Below are positions 7,423-12,589 of a stretch of DNA of 12,589 nucleotides, piece after piece. A program made the position numbers and the translations under genes. This stretch comes from Desulfonatronum sp. GTDB lineage: Bacteria; Desulfobacterota; Desulfovibrionia; Desulfovibrionales; Desulfonatronaceae. Location: NCBI GenBank assembly GCA_007127655.1, contig SKYX01000063.1, forward strand, positions 1-12,589. Direction: 5' to 3'. Under the pieces are notes generated by a model. It worked only from the letters and a program-made list of their open reading frames with translations. It was not told where the DNA came from and did not search any database. Each line of letters starts with the position of its first letter. Positions within the stretch are counted from its first letter, which is position 1.

Positions 7423-8817
7423 TTACCTTTCCCCCAGAATGGTCATACTGGTCACTCGCTCCACCAGCAGGCCTTGAGGCCTGATCAACGTGGGAAGCTC
7501 CATTCCCGGGGTCAGGGTGGTGATCACGGTGCGTCCGAGAACCCATCGCCCCGGAGTGCTGACCCGTGCCGCCCTGCCCTTTGGCTCCTCGATCCGCAGC
7601 CCCCATATGGAGTGCAGGACAACCGGTCGGCCCGTGACCGGATCCGGGCCGAGATAAAGCATGACGTGGCCAGGCAGGTTCACGATGGTCAGCAACGGGA
7701 CGCCGTGTTCGAGGATGCGCCGCTCCTTTTGCGTCGCGTCCAGGTCGCTCAAGTCCACGACCCGCCCCGCCTGGGCCTGAGCCCGGGAATTTCTGGGCAT
7801 GGCGATCCCGAACAGCGCCTGGACGTCCTGGACCAAGGCCGAACAATCCCGGTTTTCATACATTCCGCCCCAACCGTAGGGCTGGCCCAAAAGCCCGTCC
7901 AGGACGCGAACATAGCGGTCCGCGGTCGCGGGCAAGGGCCAGGGCTCGCCCCCCTGCTCCGAAAGAAACGCGGTGTGCGACTCTGCCCATCCATCCGCCC
8001 GACGCTGCGGCGTGTGCACCGCGATCATACCCGCTGGAGCGGGTTCGTCGGAGCGCGGCAAGAGCATGCCCACCCGCCCGTGCAGGGCGTACATGCCGTG
8101 CGGGGTACGCACCACCTCGTGGTCCCGGGTCACCGCGATCAGCTCGCCGTCGCGAAACGCCTCCATGAAGGACGCGTCCACCCAGGCCACTTCCCACGGA
8201 CGCACCCAGCCGGAGACATGCGGCGCCGTCACCAGATACCAGTCCCCGTCCGCGGAGGCGTGGACCACCCGCACCGGGGTTCCCGCCGGGATCAGGGAAT
8301 TCTGGAGCATGTCGAAGGGGAAACCTTGCCCCGCTGAAGCGGGATCATTGAATACCGGAGCAAAAGACGGCAGAACGCGCAGCGAGGTCGGCCCGACGGT
8401 CACCGCCGGATGCACCAGGGACGGGAAGAGTTCCGCTGCGCTGCGCCTGGTCATCTCATCCAGCCAGCCCCCGGGAACAGGCAACAGATTCTCCCCGTAC
8501 ACCTCCCTGTCCTGGTAGCGCCGCAGACCCCAGAACAGATCCGGATCGTCCGCGGATTCGCCGTCCCATTCATCCCAGGGCGCGAAATACCGGGCCAGGA
8601 AATCGCTTGCCAGTTGTTGCTGGTCCAGCTCGAAAATCAAATGCTCCGTTTCCCCGAAGCGCGGCACGTACAACCCCGTCTCCTGGGGCAGCAAGCGCAA
8701 ATCCGACACCTCGCCCGGCGGAGGGAACCTGGGTGCGCAAGCGGAAAGCAAAAGCACCAGCACCAGCAACAGATGCAGGAGCAGGAGCAGAGGTCGGGAT
8801 CGTCGGATCATGGACAA
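7423..8817 (-). CDS. SH3-domain NlpC/P60 (C40) peptidoglycan hydrolase, lipoprotein
   Basis: This 464-residue protein begins with a lipoprotein signal: arginines at 5, 6 and 8, a leucine-rich core and the lipobox LSAC, with C27 as the lipidated residue. After an N-terminal helical region come bacterial SH3-like segments, the clearest around 176-213 (IPAGTPVRVV...GWVRPWEV). The C-terminal NlpC/P60 domain has catalytic C325 in ENRDCSALVQ, H384 in LPGHVMLYLG and a third polar residue, H402, in VLHSIWG. Such enzymes cut the gamma-D-glutamyl-diaminoacid bond of peptidoglycan stem peptides, probably for turnover or recycling. The layout matches a structurally studied Desulfovibrio vulgaris enzyme of this family (from memory, not checked). 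The ATG at 8817 has GGAG 8 nt upstream. The product should be anchored to a membrane and face the periplasm. Confidence 0.9.
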   Translation of the reverse strand: MSMIRRSRPLLLLLHLLLVLVLLLSACAPRFPPPGEVSDLRLLPQETGLYVPRFGETEHLIFELDQQQLASDFLARYFAPWDEWDGESADDPDLFWGLRRYQDREVYGENLLPVPGGWLDEMTRRSAAELFPSLVHPAVTVGPTSLRVLPSFAPVFNDPASAGQGFPFDMLQNSLIPAGTPVRVVHASADGDWYLVTAPHVSGWVRPWEVAWVDASFMEAFRDGELIAVTRDHEVVRTPHGMYALHGRVGMLLPRSDEPAPAGMIAVHTPQRRADGWAESHTAFLSEQGGEPWPLPATADRYVRVLDGLLGQPYGWGGMYENRDCSALVQDVQALFGIAMPRNSRAQAQAGRVVDLSDLDATQKERRILEHGVPLLTIVNLPGHVMLYLGPDPVTGRPVVLHSIWGLRIEEPKGRAARVSTPGRWVLGRTVITTLTPGMELPTLIRPQGLLVERVTSMTILGER

Positions 8818-8842
8818 GACTCCAGATTACCTACTGTGAGGG

Positions 8843-8892
8843 AAAAACAAACGGTGGGCAAAACCAGCCCGAAAACCCCAAAAATGCCCCAC
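8843..8892 (-). terminator. Possible weak intrinsic terminator between cysS and the NlpC/P60 gene
   Basis: Reading the minus strand, GTGGGGCA (8885-8892) can pair with TTGCCCAC (8853-8860 region) with one bulged G, and is followed by the T-rich run CGTTTGTTTTT. The loop is long (over 20 nt) and the stem is only 7 bp, so this is a tentative call. If real, it separates the ispDF-cysS unit from the hydrolase gene. Confidence 0.25.
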
Positions 8893-8894
8893 TG

Positions 8895-8936
8895 TCTTCA
8901 ACCTTCAGCCTTCAGCCTTCAACCTTCAGCCCTCAA
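8895..8936. repeat. Heptanucleotide tandem repeat, six units, directly after the cysS stop
   Basis: Six consecutive 7-nt units read on the plus strand as TCTTCAA, CCTTCAG, CCTTCAG, CCTTCAA, CCTTCAG and CCCTCAA (consensus CCTTCAR). The array ends exactly where the cysS stop codon begins on the other strand. It is non-coding and resembles the short tandemly repeated heptamers known from intergenic regions of several bacteria. Confidence 0.85.
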
Positions 8937-10394
8937 CTATATCACGTCCCAGACCTGCCCCCCAGGCGTATCGCGGACCTCCACGCCCATTTCGGCCAAC
9001 TGCCCCCGCAAAACGTCGGCTCGCTGAAAATCCTTGGCCAGTCTGGCTTCCTGACGGGAGCCGAGCAATCCTTCTACCTGGGCAACGTCCAACTCCTTGC
9101 GCTGAATCCGCGTCTGCTTCAACCGGGCCAGCCACTGCTCCGGTTCATCCTGGAACAGGCCGGTCGCCTGACCCCAGTTTTGCAAATCCCGCAGGATCCG
9201 CGCTCCCAGGTCGCGACCGCCGCTGCTTTTCCGCAAGCCCTTGTTTTCCAACATGCGGTTGGCCATGCGCACCACGCCGAAGACATGGCCCAAGGCTCCG
9301 GCAGTGTTCAGGTCATCCTCCATGGAGCGGACCCACTCGGCTTCCAAGGTGGTCAGCTCGGCCTCTACCTCCGAAGCCAGGGCTGCATTGCTCCATTTGG
9401 TCCCGTCGGCGTGCTCCCGAAGCAGGGCCATGGTCTGATAGATGCGGTGCAAGGCTTTTTCAGCCTCTTCCATGGACTGGTACGTGAAGTCCAGAGGGCT
9501 GCGATAATGCTTGGACAACAGGAAAAACCGCAGCACTTCGGGCTGAAACTTGGCCAGAATGTCTCGGATGGTCACGAAATTGCCCAATGACTTGGACATT
9601 TTTTCGGAATTGACCTGCACAAAGCCGTTATGCACCCAAAATCGGGCGAACTCCCCGCCCGTAGCGGCCATGGACTGGGCCATCTCGTTTTCATGGTGGG
9701 GGAAGGTCAAGTCCTGCCCTCCGCCATGGATGTCCAGCGGCAGGCCCAGCAGGTGCTCGCTCATCACCGAACATTCCAGGTGCCAGCCAGGACGCCCCTG
9801 TCCCCAGGGGCTGGGCCAGGAGGGTTCTCCCGGCTTGGCGGATTTCCACAAGGCGAAATCCAGGGGGTCTTCCTTGCTTTCCCCAGGCTCCACCCGGGTC
9901 CCGGAACGCAGTTCTTCGATGTTTCGTCCGGACAGGCGACCGTAGCCTTCGAAGGCCCGGACACGAAAGTAGACGTCGCCCTGGTCCGTGGCATAGGCGT
10001 AGCCCTTGGCGATCAGGGACTCGGAGAGGCTGATCATGCCGGGGATATGTTCCGTGGCCCGCGGCTCGAAGTCCGCCCGGAGGATGCCCAGGCGGTCCAT
10101 GTCCTCGTAAAACGCGACGATGTACTTCTCGGCCACCTCCGAGGATTCGATGCCCTCGGCCGCGGCCCGGTTGATGATCTTGTCGTCGATGTCCGTAAAG
10201 TTGCGGACAAAGGTGACCTTCCAGCCCTTGTAGCGCAGATACCGGACCAGAACGTCGAAGACCACGGCGGACCTGGCATGTCCGATATGACAGTAATCGT
10301 ACGCCGTGATCCCGCAAACGTACAAGCGGGCATGATCGTCCCGCAGCGGTTGAAATTCTTCCTTCTTCCCGTGCAAACTGTTGTAGAGGAGCAT
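8937..10394 (-). CDS. cysS: Cysteinyl-tRNA synthetase
   Basis: This 485-residue class I aminoacyl-tRNA synthetase charges tRNA-Cys with cysteine in the cytoplasm. The HIGH motif is at 36-39 and KMSKS at 265-269. The zinc site that recognises the cysteine thiol is complete: C27, C208, H233 and E237, each offset by one from the well-known E. coli residues C28, C209, H234 and E238. The length is close to the family norm of about 460-490 residues. The ATG at 10394 gives the usual N-terminus (MLLYNSLHGKKEEF), although only a weak GAG core is found as a ribosome binding site. It lies 42 nt downstream of ispDF on the same strand, so the two are probably one transcript. It is intact, with no unusual insertions. 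Confidence 0.98.
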   Translation of the reverse strand: MLLYNSLHGKKEEFQPLRDDHARLYVCGITAYDYCHIGHARSAVVFDVLVRYLRYKGWKVTFVRNFTDIDDKIINRAAAEGIESSEVAEKYIVAFYEDMDRLGILRADFEPRATEHIPGMISLSESLIAKGYAYATDQGDVYFRVRAFEGYGRLSGRNIEELRSGTRVEPGESKEDPLDFALWKSAKPGEPSWPSPWGQGRPGWHLECSVMSEHLLGLPLDIHGGGQDLTFPHHENEMAQSMAATGGEFARFWVHNGFVQVNSEKMSKSLGNFVTIRDILAKFQPEVLRFFLLSKHYRSPLDFTYQSMEEAEKALHRIYQTMALLREHADGTKWSNAALASEVEAELTTLEAEWVRSMEDDLNTAGALGHVFGVVRMANRMLENKGLRKSSGGRDLGARILRDLQNWGQATGLFQDEPEQWLARLKQTRIQRKELDVAQVEGLLGSRQEARLAKDFQRADVLRGQLAEMGVEVRDTPGGQVWDVI

Positions 10395-10402
10395 AACGAC
10401 TC

Positions 10403-10420
10403 ACATTGTCTCGACAGTGT
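10403..10420. promoter_or_regulatory. Imperfect 18-bp palindrome just before cysS
   Basis: ACATTGTC (10403-10410) and GACAGTGT (10413-10420) are reverse complements at 7 of 8 positions, separated by 2 bp. The element sits 9-26 nt upstream of the cysS ATG, where a ribosome binding site would be expected. It could be an operator or, as RNA, a small hairpin affecting cysS translation. Function is unproven. Confidence 0.3.
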
Positions 10421-10436
10421 TTATTTTCTGACTCAT

Positions 10437-11699
10437 TTACTTCGAATCGGGACGGCGCATGGCAGTGACCACGGCCATGGCCTTAATGCCCTGCTTTGCG
10501 CCGGTGAACCCCAATCCTTCCTCGGTGCTGGCTTTAACCCCGACCCGTGAGTAGTCCAGTCCCAGCAGCCTGGCGACATTGCGCCGAATTTCCTCGCGCC
10601 GGGGAGCAACCTTGGGGACCTGGGCAACAATGGTCAGGTCCACATGAGTCAGGTCCAGCCCTTCCCTGTGGGCCAATTCCAGAACCTCAGACACCAAAAC
10701 AGCGCTGTCAATGCCCTCGAATCGTGCGTCAGAATCCGGAAAAAGTTCTCCGATATCGCCCTTGCCCAAGCAACCCAGAAGGGCGTCGGCCAGGGCGTGC
10801 AGGAGCACGTCGCCGTCGGAATGGGCGATGATCTCCGGAGCGCCGGGAAAGGGTACGCCGCCCAACTTCAACGGACGGCCCGGACCAAAGCGGTGGACGT
10901 CGTAGCCAAAGCCCACGCAGGGAATCGGGATGGTCATCTCGACGGAATCCTTGAGCAGGCTGAGATCACCCGGATTGGTGATCTTGATGTTGCCGGGATC
11001 TCCGGGAATGACGCGCACGACTTTCCCCAGCCGCTCCACCAGGGAGGCGTCGTCCGTCACCGCCCATTGCTCTTGCAGGCAGCGTCGGTGGGCCTCTTCA
11101 AGGACCGCGCGGTCAAAAACCTGGGGGGTTTGCACCGTTCGCAGGACGACCCGGTCCAAGGTGGCCGACACCCGCCCCTCGCTGACCTGCTTGACGGTAT
11201 CGGTCACAGGAAGGCCGGGAATCACCCCGGCCGCAGCTTCGTCGCCGTCCCCGGACGACTCTTCTTCCTGCAACGCGGCCACCAATGCAGTGACCAGGGC
11301 CGGACGGACAAAGGGCCGGGCTGCGTCATGGATCAGCACGACCTCGCTTTCCCGCGGAACCGCGGACAGGCCGAGCCGGACCGAATCCTGCCGCAACGCC
11401 CCCCCCTGGACCGAGAACACCGGGAGCCCCGGCCGGTCTGCTTCCACGAGCCGCCGGACCCATTCTTCTCCCACGGCCAATTCTTCGGCCGGGAAAACCA
11501 CCACCACCCCGTTCAGATCCGGTATTTGCGCGAAAACGCGTACGCCGTGCCAAAACAGGGGGACGCCCCGCCAAAGCAGAAACTGTTTCCTGGTCCCCAC
11601 TCCGGCCCGCTCCAGGCGAGAGCTTTGACCGGCGGCCAATACCACGGCCCAGGGCCGGCGCAATGTGGATTTCATGAATGAAGCAGAAGTGAGGTTCAT
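10437..11699 (-). CDS. ispDF: Bifunctional IspD-IspF, MEP isoprenoid pathway enzyme
   Basis: This fusion carries two steps of the non-mevalonate isoprenoid pathway. Using the 420-residue form, residues 16 to about 250 are IspD (MEP cytidylyltransferase), with VLAAGQSSRL (20-29), K38, HDAARPF (124-130) and TPQ (191-193). Residues 259-415 are IspF (MECDP synthase), with metal ligands D267 and H269 in YDVHR, HSDGD (293-297), H301, and the STEEGLGFTG loop (391-400). An acidic run at about 145-158 looks like a small insertion in IspD. IspDF fusions are known in Desulfovibrio, Campylobacter and alphaproteobacteria. The reading frame stays open to 11810, but that extension lies inside rnpB, so I use the ATG at 11699; the ATG at 11675 (MKSTLRRPW) is equally possible. 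Neither has a clear ribosome binding site. cysS follows 42 nt downstream. Confidence 0.95.
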   Translation of the reverse strand: MNLTSASFMKSTLRRPWAVVLAAGQSSRLERAGVGTRKQFLLWRGVPLFWHGVRVFAQIPDLNGVVVVFPAEELAVGEEWVRRLVEADRPGLPVFSVQGGALRQDSVRLGLSAVPRESEVVLIHDAARPFVRPALVTALVAALQEEESSGDGDEAAAGVIPGLPVTDTVKQVSEGRVSATLDRVVLRTVQTPQVFDRAVLEEAHRRCLQEQWAVTDDASLVERLGKVVRVIPGDPGNIKITNPGDLSLLKDSVEMTIPIPCVGFGYDVHRFGPGRPLKLGGVPFPGAPEIIAHSDGDVLLHALADALLGCLGKGDIGELFPDSDARFEGIDSAVLVSEVLELAHREGLDLTHVDLTIVAQVPKVAPRREEIRRNVARLLGLDYSRVGVKASTEEGLGFTGAKQGIKAMAVVTAMRRPDSK

Positions 11700-11714
11700 A
11701 GAAGCACTTGGTGT

Positions 11715-11760
11715 AAAAAACGCGGGAGTCGGGCGATAAGCCGGGTTCTGTCTCCCCGCG
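11715..11760 (-). terminator. Likely end of rnpB: local GC hairpin followed by six T
   Basis: On the minus strand the RNA ends with CTCCCGCG (11721-11728) followed by TTTTTT (11715-11720). CTCCCGCG can pair locally with CGCGGGGAG (11752-11760) with one bulged G, which gives a terminator-like stem and U-run. The same 3' segment also forms the mature P1 helix with the distant 5' end, so the two structures exclude each other. Confidence 0.5.
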
Positions 11761-11819
11761 CTCACTTTGCCCTGGCCACCTCCCAAACGACGAGAGGATT
11801 GCCAAGGCAAAGCAAGCGC
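11758..11819 (-). repeat. Twin hairpin copy 2 within rnpB (P19 position)
   Basis: This 62-nt hairpin lies between P18 and the 3' strand of P2, where P19 occurs in many bacterial RNase P RNAs. Its stem pairs CTTTGCCTTGG with CCAGGGCAAAG, and the distal part pairs ATCCTCTC with GGGAGGT. Aligned without gaps to the P12-position hairpin, 46 of 62 bases agree, including an identical 18-nt 3' arm. Confidence 0.85.
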
Positions 11820-12002
11820 GGGGCGGCTGTCATTCCTCTAGGACCGGAATTGCTTCCGGCCTCCAGCAACCTACCCGAGGACTTCGACCGGGCCGGCCTC
11901 AAACGTCCTCCTATTTGGTCTTGCTCCGAACGGGGTTTGCCAAGCTTGCCGCGTCGCCGCGGCAACTGGTGGGCTCTTACCCCACCGTTTCACCCTTACC
12001 CA

Positions 12003-12064
12003 GCGCTCACTTTGCCCTGGTCTTCCCTTCATTGATAAGAAGATTACCAAGGCAAAGTGGGCGC
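12003..12064 (-). repeat. Twin hairpin copy 1 within rnpB (P12 position)
   Basis: This 62-nt hairpin sits about 150-210 nt from the RNA 5' end, directly before the conserved GGTAAGGGTGAAACGGTGGG block, which is the P12 position. CACTTTGCC pairs with GGCAAAGTG, and the stem base extends to CAGCGC/GCGCTG (12001-12066). The distal stem is TCTTC with GAAGA. It has the same length and the same 3' arm (CCAGGGCAAAGTGAGCGC) as the copy at the P19 position. Confidence 0.85.
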
Positions 12065-12220
12065 TGGGCGGTCTGTTTTCTGTGGCACTTTCCCGGGGTC
12101 GCCCCCGCTGGACGTTATCCAGCGTCCCGCCCTATGGAGCCCGGACTTTCCTCCCGGAACGCGCCTTACCTGAGCAAAACACGCCCCCGACGACAACCTG
12201 CCCGACTCCCGCGAAAAATG

Positions 12221-12249
12221 AATATAGAACAGCGCCCATCCCAGGTCAA
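12221..12249 (-). promoter_or_regulatory. Sigma70 promoter of rnpB
   Basis: On the minus strand TTGACC (12244-12249) and TATATT (12221-12226) are separated by exactly 17 nt. Each box matches consensus at 5 of 6 positions. The -10 box ends 7 nt before 12213, the first base of the P1 helix, so the predicted start coincides with the 5' end of the RNA. The rest of the non-coding gap up to 12439 shows no further clear element. Confidence 0.85.
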
Positions 12250-12439
12250 AGAGTCTGGGAAAAGCTCAAGAGCAAGTTTGTCCTCTTTCATTTATTTCCG
12301 GACCAAGAGGAAATCGAGATCGCAATCCGTGCCCCGGAATGTTGCCCCGTGCCCAGTGCGATGCTTCCCGCTCACAAAACACTGCACCAGGGGGGCATTC
12401 CCAGGCTGCTTTCAGTGCATTTCCAGACCAAACCACGGA

Positions 12440-12589
12440 CTAAGCCGCAGCCGCTTCCGTCTCCTCGGCTTCGTCTTCCTTGGGAAAGTGGTCGGACCAG
12501 TAGATAATCCGCTGACAGTTGGGACAGCTCAGAATCTGCTCACCTTTTTGCAAAACATTGTAGGTCTGCGGCGGGATGCTGATGTTGCA
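12440..12589 (-). CDS. C4-type zinc-ribbon protein (3' end only, zf-RING_7 family)
   Basis: Only the last 49 residues lie in the window; the gene enters from the right edge and stops with TAG at 12440-12442. The visible part is CNISIPPQTYNVLQKG, then CPNC, QRIIYW and an acidic, alanine-rich tail. The second cysteine pair (CPNC) is complete, and the leading C is the last residue of the first pair, whose partner is beyond the edge. This is the typical C-terminal C4 zinc ribbon of a family of proteins with a long N-terminal coiled coil. Their function is not well defined; nucleic-acid binding is often suggested. It is the gene immediately upstream of rnpB on the same strand, 226 nt away, and rnpB has its own promoter. 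Confidence 0.88.
   Translation of the reverse strand, partial: CNISIPPQTYNVLQKGEQILSCPNCQRIIYWSDHFPKEDEAEETEAAAA

Larger units (their letters stand above)
11721..12213 (-). ncRNA. rnpB: RNase P RNA, bacterial class A
   Basis: This is the catalytic RNA of ribonuclease P, which trims the 5' leader of tRNA precursors. Read on the minus strand it contains the universally conserved blocks: GAGGAAAGTCCGGGCTCC near the 5' end (P4 strand), ACAGAAAACAGACCGCC, GGTAAGGGTGAAACGGTGGG, GCAAACCCCGTTCGGAGCAA, CCTAGAGGAATGACAGCCGCC, and ACAGAACCCGGCTTATCGCC at the 3' end. The ends are set by a perfect 14-bp P1 helix pairing 12200-12213 with 11721-11734. The length of about 493 nt is well above the 377 nt of E. 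coli; much of the excess is in two large hairpins at the P12 and P19 positions, which are near-copies of each other. A sigma70 promoter lies directly upstream. No protein product is expected, although frames stay open across it. Confidence 0.97.

Noticed and set aside
8895..8936. CRISPR-like array
   Set aside because: The units are contiguous 7-mers with no spacers, so it is a simple tandem repeat.
8607..9590. Long plus-strand open frame opposite cysS and the hydrolase gene
   Set aside because: It spans two real minus-strand genes plus the heptamer repeat, and its translation is low-complexity in places with no recognisable domain.
12250..12439. Hairpin TCCTCTT/AAGAGGA and other short inverted repeats between the zinc-ribbon gene and rnpB
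   Set aside because: The loop is 17 nt and no U-run follows on the minus strand, so a terminator call is not supported.
12082..12507. Plus-strand open frame of 141 codons over the rnpB 5' region
   Set aside because: It lies across conserved RNase P RNA blocks and the rnpB promoter on the opposite strand, so it is a chance frame.

Overview
The window reads as a chromosomal segment of a sulfate-reducing deltaproteobacterium, most likely Desulfovibrionales. The grounds are a Desulfovibrio-type ech hydrogenase operon, an IspD-IspF fusion beside cysS, and a deltaproteobacterial-style NlpC/P60 lipoprotein. This placement comes from gene content and recognised protein families, not from a database search. 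No phage, insertion sequence, CRISPR array, tRNA or toxin-antitoxin gene is visible. Most of the window is ordinary core genome.

Left block (1-4840, all minus strand): a compact echABCDEF operon for a membrane-bound group 4 [NiFe] hydrogenase. It is read from echA at about 4840 down to echF, which is cut by the left window edge. EchA and EchB form the membrane ion-translocating part. EchC, EchD, EchE and EchF form the cytoplasmic electron-transfer and Ni-Fe part. Together they couple ferredoxin oxidation and proton reduction (or the reverse) to ion movement across the inner membrane. The five junctions run from a 1-nt gap (echA/echB) to 36 nt (echD/echE).

Middle (4841-6215): a roughly 300-bp divergent spacer separates ech from a plus-strand FUSC/aromatic-acid-exporter-like membrane protein. 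The spacer holds a candidate sigma70 promoter for ech, a perfect 10-bp inverted repeat with an extra direct copy, and an AT-rich island. A 14-bp perfect palindrome lies in the short spacer where the FUSC gene converges with the next gene.

Right block (6216-12589, all minus strand): in transcription order, the 3' end of a C4 zinc-ribbon protein gene, the RNase P RNA gene rnpB, the ispDF fusion (isoprenoid MEP pathway), cysS (cysteinyl-tRNA synthetase), an SH3/NlpC-P60 cell-wall hydrolase lipoprotein, and a BaiN/HI0933-like flavoprotein. A heptanucleotide tandem repeat follows the cysS stop codon.

The most unusual observation is in rnpB. The RNA is long (about 493 nt), and two of its hairpins, at the positions expected for P12 and P19, are near-copies of each other: 62 nt each, 46/62 identical without gaps, with an identical 18-nt arm. 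This suggests duplication or insertion of a hairpin element inside a core ribozyme. I found no clearly new multi-gene system.
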